Shown: piece after piece, positions 17,863 through 26,897 of the stretch
How the letters are laid out: each line of letters starts with the position of its first letter
How positions within the stretch are numbered: position 1 is the stretch's first letter
Origin: Salinivenus lutea
GTDB lineage: Bacteria; Bacteroidota; Rhodothermia; Rhodothermales; Salinibacteraceae
NCBI GenBank assembly: GCA_002894685.1
Contig: NCRC01000022.1
Span: 1-61,289, forward strand
Reading direction: 5' to 3'
Length of the DNA: 61,289 nt
Translations under genes and position numbers: made by a program
Notes under the pieces: generated by a model
Databases searched by the model: none
What the model was told of the DNA's origin: nothing
What the model saw: only the letters and a program-made list of their open reading frames with translations

Positions 17863-18906
17863 CTAACCCGACAACCTGCGGAAGAGATCTTCCGTTTTCC
17901 GGACTGACTTATCCCAAGAAAACGAAGCGGCCCGTTCTTTCCCTCTTTCTTGTAAGCGAGAGCGGAGTTGACCATCTCGCAGAAGCTCCGTGAAGCCGTC
18001 CTTGATATCATCCTCCGAACGAGGATCCACCAAAATCGCAGCTTCTCCGGCGACTTCTGGCAGCGAGGTCACGTTCGAGGTGAGAACTGCCGTGCCACAA
18101 GCCATTGCTTCAAGGACGGGAAACCCGAAGCCCTCGTAAAGCGAAGGGTAAACGAAGGCCTCCGCTCCTGTATACAAGGCCGGAAGCAGTTTGTCGTCGA
18201 CGTATCCAGTGAAATGGACGTTCGCAGGTGGATCTTCGAGTGAGAAGTTGCGAAAAATCGTCGATCGTCCCTGCCCCCCTGCGAGAACGAGAGTGACAGA
18301 TCCATCAACAGCATTTTGTGCGTGCTCCCAAACTCGAAGAAGACGCTGTAGATTTTTGCGCGGCTGGATGGCTGAGAGGCTTAAAATGTACGGACCCTTG
18401 GGGATACCGAGCTCTTGTCGAACCCTATTGACCGCGTAGTCCTCCGCAGGTGCAAACCGCCGATTAACTCCGTTGTGGATTACAGTGATCTTTTCTCTTG
18501 GGATACCATAACGCCTCTGGATACATTTCTTAGTGTAGTGGGAAACAGAAATAATGTGACGGCATCGGCGCAGAGCCAGTGGCGTAAGTATGCGATGCCA
18601 GAACGCATACTTCCAATCGAACCACTCAGGATGTTCGACAGCTGTAAGATCGTGAACAGTTATTACCTGATTGGTGACAGCCACGGGGCCTGGACAGGTC
18701 GGATTCCAGAAGATCTGGTTATCCAACTTGAGGGGAAGGACAAGCTGCTCCCAGAGATGACCGGGAACCCCACCCGACGGCCACTTTTCCGGTGAAATGC
18801 ACTCGTACTTTCCTTCTAAGCGATCCAGTATTTCTGACGTGTAACGCTGCACGCCGGTGAGCTCATGGGCCAGGAATCGAGTGTTGACTTGAAGGGAGGT
18901 GCTCAT
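17863..18906 (-). CDS. Glycosyltransferase family 4 (mannosyltransferase-like)
   Basis: The protein is 347 residues. It starts MSTSLQVNTRFLAHELTGVQ, with the TGVQRY acceptor loop. ITVHDLT, IISVSHYTKK, ILSLSAIQPRKNL and YPSLYEGFGFPVLEAMACGT (the EX7E retaining motif) mark the WbaZ/MtfB-like group of GT4 enzymes. It is a cytoplasmic or membrane-peripheral enzyme, donor unknown. It lies between the Wzy gene and the second GT4 on the same strand. A similar but distinct enzyme of the same subgroup is at 39991-41166 in module B. Confidence 0.9.
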   Translation of the reverse strand: MSTSLQVNTRFLAHELTGVQRYTSEILDRLEGKYECISPEKWPSGGVPGHLWEQLVLPLKLDNQIFWNPTCPGPVAVTNQVITVHDLTAVEHPEWFDWKYAFWHRILTPLALRRCRHIISVSHYTKKCIQRRYGIPREKITVIHNGVNRRFAPAEDYAVNRVRQELGIPKGPYILSLSAIQPRKNLQRLLRVWEHAQNAVDGSVTLVLAGGQGRSTIFRNFSLEDPPANVHFTGYVDDKLLPALYTGAEAFVYPSLYEGFGFPVLEAMACGTAVLTSNVTSLPEVAGEAAILVDPRSEDDIKDGFTELLRDGQLRSRLQERGKERAASFSWDKSVRKTEDLFRRLSG

Positions 18907-19000
18907 CCGTAATCGTAGGAACTACTCTATTCGAAAACCGGACTCCTGCAGCATGTCTGACCCATTGAGGAAATCTTGCTCCGGAATATAGCCACTCAGC

Positions 19001-20197
19001 TCAGGTCTCTCCTGTTCCAGCGGCCGAATCTCCTGCTGTCCGCGCTGATGCCAACTCAAGAGACGACCTAGATAAATTCTGGGTGATAATCATTCCAAGT
19101 ATAAGACTGGCAAGAAATCCCTGTCCGGTCACCCATCCGACATCAAACGTCGCATGCAGATTAAATATCCAGAATGCTGCCACCGGCCCCGACGTTAATA
19201 CGCCGAATCGCTGGTAAATCCAAAGAAAGTAGCTCAGGATAACTGTCAGCGTCGCGGCCCCAAAACCGTGGGCAATCTGGAGGTAGTAGTTATGAATTGA
19301 CTTTTTTCCTGCAAGGCCATACCGCTGCACGTCTGACACGTAGTTTCCTGGCCCATACCCGAAGAGAAATCGTGTCCAGGATTCAAATATTTCGCTCAGT
19401 GCATTAATCCAAAGAAGAGCACGATCGATAGCAGTTCTCAACACAACTAGGCCCGCTCGTTCAAATAAGAAGGTAATCACAACTCCAAGAACCCCAATGG
19501 CAAACAGGCTGAGCCAAAATAGAGATGACGAGAAATACCCAAGCGTGAAGACAACTCCAAACCCAATAGCCGTCTTCGAAAAGACGAGAAACAAAGTTAC
19601 TAGACCAACACCAATGATAATTCCTGTCCACTGGGAGGACTTTTCGCGACTCTCAAACAGCAGATAACAATATATAACCTCGAAAAAGAAGGCTACCGAG
19701 TTTTTATTCAGCCCAAGTATAGAACTTTCGTATAATGAAAACCCATTAACGAGAAAGTCGCCCCCAACGGCTCCTGCCGTCAAAAAAAAGAAGATGTTCA
19801 GTGCACGATGCACGTAGATATTCAGGTTTTCAAGGGTCCGACTTGTCGAAATGTAAAGTGTCGGTATGAACACATAGAATGTATATAACCCAACCACGTC
19901 TTTGATGTCCGCGCCACGCTTCCAAAAAAAAGCGGAAGCCACGATCGTGAGCGAAAGTCCAACCGCGAGAACGATCGTCGCTTTCGGGACCATGAATGCC
20001 TGCTTGCGACTCACCGCTGGATAGGCAAACCAGAGTCCGAGAACGAATGCGAGACCGATATATCCTGTTATCGGATCCTGAATGACCAGAACAGACAGAA
20101 ATATATAGATCACGAAGAGCGCAGCCCCCCCCCACCGTTCGAGGAATCGCCTCATGTTCGGCAAGTGGTGTGGTGTCTCGCCCTCTGTGAGACTCAT
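19001..20197 (-). CDS. O-antigen polymerase/ligase-like membrane protein (Wzy of locus A)
   Basis: The protein is 398 residues with about ten hydrophobic helices. After a charged N-terminus the helices start at about residue 25. A large loop near 285-310 (FLFGYGPGNYVSDVQRYGLA) then SIHNYYLQIAHGFGA fits the Wzy/WaaL periplasmic loop with its conserved G-x-G and H-N residues. It should polymerise undecaprenyl-linked repeat units in the periplasm. An alternative start at ATG 20155 (MRRFLERW) is possible. The AT content is higher than in the flanking metabolic genes, usual for Wzy. Confidence 0.82.
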   Translation of the reverse strand: MSLTEGETPHHLPNMRRFLERWGGAALFVIYIFLSVLVIQDPITGYIGLAFVLGLWFAYPAVSRKQAFMVPKATIVLAVGLSLTIVASAFFWKRGADIKDVVGLYTFYVFIPTLYISTSRTLENLNIYVHRALNIFFFLTAGAVGGDFLVNGFSLYESSILGLNKNSVAFFFEVIYCYLLFESREKSSQWTGIIIGVGLVTLFLVFSKTAIGFGVVFTLGYFSSSLFWLSLFAIGVLGVVITFLFERAGLVVLRTAIDRALLWINALSEIFESWTRFLFGYGPGNYVSDVQRYGLAGKKSIHNYYLQIAHGFGAATLTVILSYFLWIYQRFGVLTSGPVAAFWIFNLHATFDVGWVTGQGFLASLILGMIITQNLSRSSLELASARTAGDSAAGTGET

Positions 20198-20226
20198 CTC
20201 GTGCTAGGCTTTCATTGATCTACGAT

Positions 20227-21396
20227 CTACCGACCGGCGTTTACCGGATTCTGCACAGAAAGAGTTTGAACGTCTTCCCAAACTCTCTCTGCGATTTTGG
20301 ACCAGGAATACTTCTCCTGAACCTGTCGCTCTTGCATGTCATGTAGAACTTCTCGTCGGCGTGGATCTCGAAAGGTGCGGACGAGGTCAATCAGCTTGTC
20401 ATCCTTCCCCTCTGGAAATACTCCTTCCGTTCCAACGATCTCTTCGATCATTCCGACGTTACTTCCGAGTGCAGGGGTTCCACAGGAAATGGACTCAATT
20501 AAAACTCGTCCAAACTGCTCTTCCCAATGAGGAGTTTGACGACTCGGAAGGACTGTGAGGTCACAGGAGGAGTAGAACGCATTCATCCTATCCCCCTTTA
20601 TTTCTCCTAAATAGTGGGCATTAGTTTGCTCTTCTATTACCTCCTCATACTCCTTATCGACCATCGGTCCGCAGAAAAAAACCTCAATCTCTTTTTCTTC
20701 ACGGGCAAGCAGGATAAGATCATCAATCCCCTTCTCGTAACAAATCCGACCCGCAAATCCGACCCGAAGGAGCTGCTCTTGAGAAGGAGCATTCTTTCCT
20801 AAAACCGCTCGTAGATCTTCATCCGCGACCTCCATCAGAAATTCCGAGGCCTCGGAGGAGGAAACCGGAGAAAACGTGCGCTCCGAGACCCCATTCGGCA
20901 TGGGGCCGCGTAGCTTCGACTCCGGACATCCGCGTTCCCGCAATGTCTGACGGCACTGGCCGTTTCGGTAATACACAATGTCGGCGACCGAATACACGAA
21001 CTGCTCTAGGATATTCCCCCCCCACACGTATCCGAGCTTGTTGATGAGAGCACTATCAAGGAGAAGCGGTGTATTTCTACGCTTGGCGTGAAAGGCAGCT
21101 TGGGCTGTACTTAACGCAGGTGGCTCCTCATGGACATAGATCACATCGGGGGCCTTCTTTTCAATCAACGGCCCGAGTCCCTGATAAAGGATTGTGTAGG
21201 GATGGTAAGGAAACCAGCACGGCAAAGGCTGAATCTGCGTACTGGTCCCGACACTGGATGGCAGGGGGTACTTCTGCACCTCTTTCCACCCCTTGGGCAC
21301 CACGACTATGACTTCGTCGAAATGCTGTTCAAGCGCAAGATACCGGTCTAGGTACTGTGGAACGGTACCGGCATGCCAGAGAAGGAGGAGTTTCAT
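20227..21396 (-). CDS. Glycosyltransferase family 4
   Basis: The protein is 389 residues from ATG 21396 (MKLLLLWHAGTVPQYLDRY); the frame stays open upstream to 21519 but would overlap the preceding gene by over 80 bp. An AAGGAGGAG stretch on the plus strand here is not a ribosome site for this gene. GT-B features: YVHEEPP, then VGFAGRICYEKGIDDLILLA at the C-domain and VLIESISCGTPALGSNVG carrying the EX7E-like motif. It adds one sugar to the growing unit. It lies 41 bp from the GT2 gene and 29 bp from wzy. Confidence 0.87.
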   Translation of the reverse strand: MKLLLLWHAGTVPQYLDRYLALEQHFDEVIVVVPKGWKEVQKYPLPSSVGTSTQIQPLPCWFPYHPYTILYQGLGPLIEKKAPDVIYVHEEPPALSTAQAAFHAKRRNTPLLLDSALINKLGYVWGGNILEQFVYSVADIVYYRNGQCRQTLRERGCPESKLRGPMPNGVSERTFSPVSSSEASEFLMEVADEDLRAVLGKNAPSQEQLLRVGFAGRICYEKGIDDLILLAREEKEIEVFFCGPMVDKEYEEVIEEQTNAHYLGEIKGDRMNAFYSSCDLTVLPSRQTPHWEEQFGRVLIESISCGTPALGSNVGMIEEIVGTEGVFPEGKDDKLIDLVRTFRDPRRREVLHDMQERQVQEKYSWSKIAERVWEDVQTLSVQNPVNAGR

Positions 21397-21437
21397 GGAG
21401 TCGCTATATGATGTCATACACTCTCTTGCTGAGGGCG

Positions 21438-22256
21438 TCACAATGACGCAAGCCTTCTTCGTACCCAGTGATACGGAACACGTATTGCATTTGAGGCCAC
21501 AGATCGTAGAAGAGCACACGCAAATTCGATCGTGGAAAGATGGTCTGCTTCGACACGGTGTCCTTCCATAATCATTGGGATGTGATTGACAGCCGTAGCC
21601 CCATCCCCTTCGTAGTCACAGTATACCTCTTCAACAAAATGGAACGATTCATTCCGAAGCACTCGAAGCCAAAAGTCGAGATCCATCCGGTAGTTTAGAT
21701 CCGTCCGGTAGAGTCCGTACTCAGCGTATATCTCCCGGCGGACAAAACTTCCTTGATGGGATATGCGGGCTCGTCGGGAGAGCGACATGTCGTTACGAAG
21801 TTGCTTCTTCGGAAGACGGGTTCGCCCCGATGATGCAAATGTCGTGAGAATCTTCCGATCCGTGTTCCGGAGGTGCGCCATGATTGTCGCCACTCCGTCA
21901 TCCCTAGCGACGAGATCTCCGGCATTGAGAAGATTAATCCACCGTCCGCTCGCCATCGCGATGCCTCTGTTGAACGCGTCCGCAATGCCTTCGTCCGGCT
22001 CAGAAATCCATCGATCGATCACGTCCCTGTTTTCCTCAATCACCCCAACAGTTCCGTCCGTTGACCCGCCGTCCACGACGATGTATTCGATGTCCGGGAA
22101 CGTCTGTTCGGCCACACTTTCGATCGTACGTCGGAGACTTTCTGGCTCGTTATACACAATTGTTACGATCGTCAGAGGAGGTCCCGACGCCGCTTTCCAG
22201 TCCGCTACGGAATCGACCTCACTCCAGGATAGATAGTCCGATAGAACCTCACTCAT
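21438..22256 (-). CDS. Glycosyltransferase family 2 (WcaA-like)
   Basis: The protein is 272 residues. GT-A signature: TIVTIVYNEPESLRRTIESV (about 29-48), VDGGSTDGTV (about 61-70, nucleotide-binding aspartates), and INLLNAGDLVARDD (about 106-119, the DxD-like site). There are no membrane helices. The enzyme is an inverting transferase; donor unknown. This subgroup (colanic acid WcaA/E-like) is common in exopolysaccharide clusters. It sits between a GT4 and the broken sulfotransferase. Confidence 0.9.
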   Translation of the reverse strand: MSEVLSDYLSWSEVDSVADWKAASGPPLTIVTIVYNEPESLRRTIESVAEQTFPDIEYIVVDGGSTDGTVGVIEENRDVIDRWISEPDEGIADAFNRGIAMASGRWINLLNAGDLVARDDGVATIMAHLRNTDRKILTTFASSGRTRLPKKQLRNDMSLSRRARISHQGSFVRREIYAEYGLYRTDLNYRMDLDFWLRVLRNESFHFVEEVYCDYEGDGATAVNHIPMIMEGHRVEADHLSTIEFACALLRSVASNAIRVPYHWVRRRLASL

Positions 22257-22328
22257 CTTCTCGTCCCTACGTCGTTTCTACAACGATAGTGAGACTGGAT
22301 TAAATGAATCATATAAGCTCGGGACGGC

Positions 22329-23218
22329 TCACTTCCGGTAGTCAAACATCCGAAGGACATCCGAAAATTGCTCGTTAAACTGTTCAATCGTCGCCGGAGA
22401 CAACTTTTCACGGTGGTCCCCCGGCTCTCCCTTTCGTACATGTTCACTTTTATTCTCATCCTTTTCCTGAACGGCATAGGCCTCCTTCAAAATATTCTGT
22501 CTGAGATGCTCTGATATAGAAATTTCGATATACGACATCAAGTTGGAAAGCCAGGCCTCGACATTGGTTGCCATGTCTTCGTACCGGGCAATGTGGACAT
22601 CGGGATGATCTTCCAACAAGCCATGCAAGTACTTATCGTACGTTTTTGAAGCCGTCCGCTTGTTCTGAGAACGAAATCGTCGATGGACTCTTTCTTTGCT
22701 CGTGCTCGGCGTTCTAAAAACGCATCTCGTTTAGGGCTTCCGACGGTTGGCACAGAATGAGAAATCGCGATCGAGAAGTATCGAGATACGAGGACGTCTC
22801 GGGGATCACGAACAACAAGAATCGCCTTATATTTCTTAAACTGGGAAATCCTTTTCGGGTACCCTCCAAAGGAATAATACAAGTACCCTTTCGGTCTAAA
22901 TATTTTCCTGTACTCTCTCGCTTCATCGAGATGATCCAGGTAGGGATAATCAGAGCGAAATGCCATTTCATTCCATCGAACATGCACCAGATCAGCGGTG
23001 TTGCCCGCCGCAAGACACTTTTGACCCACTGAGACGCTGAGCGGTTCAGCTCCATGTGAATAATACTTGGATGCTGGCTGTTAGAAATGGGTTCCCCCCT
23101 CCAGAAGCGCCAGTTCTGTTTTCCATCGGGTCCTAAACACCCAGTCCCCGAGAAGAGAACGAAGTACGGGGGTGTTTCGAACAACACGAGCAGCTTTGCG
23201 CATCGCTCTCTTCCACAT
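22329..23218 (-). pseudogene. Broken sulfotransferase gene with three frameshifts
   Basis: Four frames together encode one sulfotransferase of about 295 residues. Order on the minus strand: MWKRAMRKAARVVRN from 23218; after a shift at a G6 run (about 23091-23096) HPSIIHMELNRSASQWVKSV (PAPS-loop region); after a second shift near 23010-23022 DLVHVRWNEMAFRSDYPYLD and LVVRDPRDVLVSRYFSIA (3'-phosphate site, about 22770-22830); after a third shift near 22665 YLHGLLEDHPDVHIARYEDM to a natural stop at 22329. One shift needs loss of a base and two need gain, so a systematic sequencing error is unlikely to explain all three. Each fragment keeps good protein-like sequence, so the damage is recent. Confidence 0.8.
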
Positions 23219-23342
23219 ATCAACACACGTAGTGGTTATGATTCGGATATAGGTACACTCTGGAACAAGACACAACTCTTCCTTTATTCCCAATAAACGA
23301 CTCTTGACGTGTCCGGAGCATTACGCGATCTCGAGTCCCCCT

Positions 23343-24611
23343 TTACTCTGCGTCTTCCAAAATCGACTCGTAGAGTGCCTCGTATTGCCCGGCCTGCCGG
23401 TCGATTGTGTACTCCTCCTCAACGACTTCGCGACACCGGACCGCCTTTCGTTTTCGTTCACCATCATTGCTGAGCGCTGCTTCAATGGCGTCTCGTAGCG
23501 ACCGGACATTCCCCTTTTCTGCAAGCCATCCCGTCTCGTCCGGCCGCACCATGTCTGGAATTCCTCCAGCGTCGAAGCCCACGACGGGGGTTCCGCAAGA
23601 CATAGATTCCAGAGCAGTTTGGCCAAATGCTTCCTGCAATGACGGCATCACAAACACATCAGCCATACTGTACAGTGAAGAGAGCTGCTTATCATCCTCC
23701 ACATACCCAGCGTGAACGTGATTTAGGTTGCTTGGCATCGTCGGCTCGTGCCTGCCAATGGAGACCAGTGTAACCGGCACTCTGATCTCAACCTCTTCGA
23801 GGGCATTGGACATATAATCGAATCCCTTCAGGGGATTCGTGACGGAGTCCGCCACAAAAAGCACGACCATTCCCTCCCCTCTCTCTAAGTCCATTTTCCT
23901 TCGTGCCCGACCGGGCTCTCGAGGTCGGAAAAGGGTATGGTCCAGACCATGGGGAATCCGATGAATAGAGGCCCCTCCAAGAAGCGTACTCTGCTTAGCT
24001 TCATTCGCGAGCCATTCGGATGGCGCGACGACTGTGAGCTGGTCCTCCTGAACCTTGCGTCGAAAGGCAGCGCGTTTTCGTTCCCAACTTCTTCTAGAGG
24101 GATCGTGCTCTTTCTCTGATCCCAGGCGAGGGCAGCATCCACAGTTTTTTTCGAAGCCCCTGCATCCTAAGCTGTAGTGACACCCTCCGGTAAACGGATT
24201 CATATCGTGAAGCGTCCATACAACGGGTCGGTTCGACTCCTCAAAGAACGTCGTTAGATCTATGAATGCGGCAATCCAGTGAAGATGATGAAGGTCAGCC
24301 GTAGGAATTTGGTTGACGACCTCTCCGGAAAATCGAGTCCGATCATCCGTTAAGTTTCCCGTACTACCGGGTCGCGACACGTATCTAGGAAAAAAGTCAC
24401 TTCGTATACGGCCAAAGCGCCAGAGTCGGCGAAGTTTTCCAATAAGAGAGCGATCCGGCCGGAACTGAACAACAGTCTCCTCATCAGTCTGCTTCTTTCG
24501 GACAAACATCTTTGAATCCACCCCCCTCCGTCGGAGTCCCCGATGAAGCCTACATGTCGCCCGGGCAGCTCCGCCCGCGGTATCTCTCGTGGAAAAATGG
24601 GTAATCTTCAT
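23343..24611 (-). CDS. Glycosyltransferase family 4 (WcaC-like)
   Basis: The protein is 422 residues from ATG 24611 (MKITHFSTRDTAGGAARATC). DTAGGAAR is the acceptor-side loop; WTLHDMNPFTGGCHYSLGC with a Cys cluster (CRGFEKNCGCCP) is typical of WcaC/colanic-acid-type GT4 enzymes. FVADSVTNPLKGFDYM, then MPSLQEAFGQTALESMSCGT carries EX7E. It lies 79 bp from the following GT gene (24691-25626) and just downstream in the map of the broken sulfotransferase. Donor and acceptor unknown. Confidence 0.9.
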   Translation of the reverse strand: MKITHFSTRDTAGGAARATCRLHRGLRRRGVDSKMFVRKKQTDEETVVQFRPDRSLIGKLRRLWRFGRIRSDFFPRYVSRPGSTGNLTDDRTRFSGEVVNQIPTADLHHLHWIAAFIDLTTFFEESNRPVVWTLHDMNPFTGGCHYSLGCRGFEKNCGCCPRLGSEKEHDPSRRSWERKRAAFRRKVQEDQLTVVAPSEWLANEAKQSTLLGGASIHRIPHGLDHTLFRPREPGRARRKMDLERGEGMVVLFVADSVTNPLKGFDYMSNALEEVEIRVPVTLVSIGRHEPTMPSNLNHVHAGYVEDDKQLSSLYSMADVFVMPSLQEAFGQTALESMSCGTPVVGFDAGGIPDMVRPDETGWLAEKGNVRSLRDAIEAALSNDGERKRKAVRCREVVEEEYTIDRQAGQYEALYESILEDAE

Positions 24612-24690
24612 CGAAAGACGTTAGGGGATGCAGACTGGAGGAACGTGAGGCGATGCTCCCAGGAACACTGGCAGTAAGGAAATGGCTCCC

Positions 24691-25626
24691 TCAGGGACGA
24701 AGCCAACGCAGCATGTTACGTGCCGGCCGCTCTATAGCATCCGGAACGTGTCGTCGAACCCTGTATCCTCGAGGCAAGAAATGGTGTCTCGACGTATAAC
24801 GATCAGCTTCGTAGTCTCGCACCATAACGTCCGGGTGGTTAAGTGGAAAGGACATTGCCTCAACGGGCATTTCTGCCGCGTCAGCCTCTGGATCCTTAGT
24901 ATGCGAACTCCGCTCGTCGAATCCGATATTGGAAACCAGGTTAACGGCTGGAAGGACATGGAGCCCGTGCTCCCGCCAACACGAAAACGTCCACGGATAT
25001 GCCCAAGAATCAACCTTCTCCTGCGCCACCCGATCGAAAATGTCAGTCCAGTACAACTCTTCCGCTTTCCCGCTCAACCACTCTTGTAACCAATTCGTAT
25101 CACGAAGCGAGTCCCATGCTGGAATTTCCCCGTCGTAATGTTTCCATGCGCGCTTCCAAGTGGCCCATCCCCAACAGTGCATATATGCTGAGAAGTAATA
25201 TGAATGACTGTAAACTTTGTCGGAAGGCTGGAAATTGTTGCCGCTCACAGTCATCACTCGCTTATCGTTACGATACCGATCCAGTAACTCCGCGCAATAC
25301 GGAAAAAAGGTTGGGTGGGGAACGCAGTCATCTTCTAAGATGACGCCTGATTCAACGTGCTCGAAGAACCACGTAATCGCTGAGCTGACGGCCTGTTTGC
25401 ACCCCAAGTTTTCGTCGCGGAAGAGGGTGTGGACCTCACAGTCCCAATCCACATGGGTTGCTACTCGACGAGCCTGTTCGCAATTCAGATCGTCTTTAGG
25501 ATCACCATCACGAGGACCGTCACCTCCTACGAAGAGTTGTGGAGGCTCAACCTGGCGTATTCGATCCATGACGCGCCGGGTGTACTCCGGACGGTTGAAG
25601 ATAAGCAAGAGTACAGGAGGAATCAT
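24691..25626 (-). CDS. Glycosyltransferase, GT2/GNT-I-like (hemolysin-type)
   Basis: The protein is 311 residues from ATG 25626 (MIPPVLLLIFNRPEYTRRVM). A start further upstream at 25680 would overlap the natural stop of the degraded sulfotransferase (25661), so the inner ATG is preferred. FVGGDGPRDGD and VILEDDCVPHPTFF (DDC as DxD metal site) match small GT-A enzymes often named hemolysin-related or nucleotide-diphospho-sugar transferase. WATWKRAWKHYDGEIP is a second conserved block. A shattered paralogue of its first 110 codons lies at 26581-26888. Confidence 0.85.
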   Translation of the reverse strand: MIPPVLLLIFNRPEYTRRVMDRIRQVEPPQLFVGGDGPRDGDPKDDLNCEQARRVATHVDWDCEVHTLFRDENLGCKQAVSSAITWFFEHVESGVILEDDCVPHPTFFPYCAELLDRYRNDKRVMTVSGNNFQPSDKVYSHSYYFSAYMHCWGWATWKRAWKHYDGEIPAWDSLRDTNWLQEWLSGKAEELYWTDIFDRVAQEKVDSWAYPWTFSCWREHGLHVLPAVNLVSNIGFDERSSHTKDPEADAAEMPVEAMSFPLNHPDVMVRDYEADRYTSRHHFLPRGYRVRRHVPDAIERPARNMLRWLRP

Positions 25627-25660
25627 GGGAAAAAGTGAATTTCGCTTATTTCTTGTATAA

Positions 25661-26421
25661 TCACAATTTTGTTTGTCCAAAATTTCTTTTAATTTTGTCT
25701 TCCTCCTTTAGACCATCAAATTTATACCCAAACCTGACGATGTCATTTTCAAACTCTTTTTCTACCAACCTTTTTGTATAGCTATTATAATACTTTTTAT
25801 AATCTTTGTGGTAAGAAGATTTTTTATCAGGTAAATCCTTTTTTATATTTACTTTTCTACATTTTTTTCGAAATCCTTCTCCAGAGTCTCTATTCTACCT
25901 ATAAAATCGACTACTACCTCTCCGCATTCGTTACAGAAAAAATCGGACTGTAGGTGACTGTCCTTTTCAACCCTCCACTCTATGTATTCTTCGAAGCTTT
26001 CCATAGACTTTACTAGTTCATGTTGAAAATGGTCTTTTTTTTTTCAAGCATATGGAAGTACAGAGACACTTGCCAAGACCAAGGATTTCTTACAAACCCG
26101 AAAGAAAAATAATTATCCCGTCTTTTTCCCAATATTTTTTTTGCTTTTCTCGCCTTCAGATGTAACCAGTACTCAAAAACCTCTATTCCAACTTTGTTCA
26201 AAATTTTGTCTATATACTTTGCAATTTTTTTATTCACTAAACCAGATTTTCCTATTTGTGATGTTTTATATTCACTCAAAGCACTACGAATGCTAGTTCC
26301 TGCAACCTTATAGTTGTGAATAAAAACGAACTTTTTTCGTCTGATACTAACATTTTTGTAGTTTTTAACGATCTTATCAGATGATGCTAAACTTCGAATA
26401 TTTTTAGACCCTTCTGCCTCA
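25661..26421 (-). pseudogene. Broken sulfotransferase with frameshifts in poly(A) tracts
   Basis: The minus strand encodes FVFIHNYKVAGTSIRSALSE (PAPS loop) and SFGFVRNPWSWQVSLYFHML (3'-phosphate site), then hits a stop at 26013-26015 just after an A10 run (T10 at 26035-26044 on plus). Adding one A restores KDHFQHELVKSMESFEEYIE and VVVDFIGRIETLEKDFEK. A second run of seven A (T7 at 25862-25868) needs one more A to give CRKVNIKKDLPDKKSSYHKD and FENDIVRFGYKF, ending at a natural TGA (25661-25663). The reconstructed C-terminus is classic for this family. No in-frame ATG precedes the fold: the 5' end is cut by the element at 26422. Strikingly AT-rich compared with its neighbours. Confidence 0.8.
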
Positions 26422-26580
26422 GGTAGGTGTGCGCAATGTAGTGAAACGCGATTCGAGGCCAAACGCTGTCTAGTTTCGCCGGGAAAACGGTCAAATTCGG
26501 CGATGCGGGCCGGTTAACACTTGGATGTATCTGGTCCTCATTCCAAAATCGAGGGCTTCACCGTTTTCCGCACACCTACC
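26422..26580. mobile_element. 159-bp MITE-like element with 12-bp perfect terminal inverted repeats
   Basis: Left end 26422-26433 GGTAGGTGTGCG is the exact reverse complement of right end 26569-26580 CGCACACCTACC. Imperfect pairing continues inward: both ends share GTGAA about 7 nt after the perfect part and then CGATT. The interior is too short to encode a transposase and is GC-rich, unlike the AT-rich flank on the left. I see no clear target-site duplication. Both neighbouring genes are truncated exactly at its ends. A non-autonomous element or a deleted insertion sequence fits; the family is not recognised. Confidence 0.65.
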
Positions 26581-26888
26581 GAAGAAAGTAATCCTCCAGT
26601 ATTATACCGCTTCTGACGTGCTCAAGAAACAACGTTGTTGCCAAGCTAACATCTTCCTTGCATCCAAGGCTGTTATCCGAAAAGGGTACGTGCCTCACAG
26701 TCCAAATTCACCTGTGTAGCGACCTCACGGTCTTGTTCACATCTAGCCCTGTCTTCAGGATACCCGTCCTTGGACCATCGGCTACAATGAAAGGTTTGGG
26801 AGGCTCCACACATCGAATCCGTCTCATAACCTGCTCGGTTAGATCAGGACGATTAAAGAAGTAGCAGTACGGGCGGTGTTCTCTTCAT
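26581..26888 (-). pseudogene. 5' fragment of a second hemolysin-type glycosyltransferase
   Basis: From ATG 26888 the minus strand reads MKRTPPVLLL, then in shifting frames NRPDLTEQVMRRIRCVEPPK, CEQDREVATQVNLDCEARTL and NSLGCKEDVSLATTLFLEHV with SGIILED. Each block aligns in order with the intact gene at 24691-25626 (NRPEYTRRVMDRIRQVEPPQ, CEQARRVATHVDWDCEVHTL, ENLGCKQAVSSAITWFFEHV, SGVILEDDC). At least three frameshifts are present and the homology stops about four codons after ILED, at the MITE-like element. It is a truncated, decayed paralogue. Confidence 0.8.
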
Positions 26889-26897
26889 GGACCTACT

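Noticed and set aside
22329-23218. Phase variation of this sulfotransferase
   Set aside because: Three separate shifts of mixed direction, only one at a clear homopolymer (G6); decay is the better explanation.
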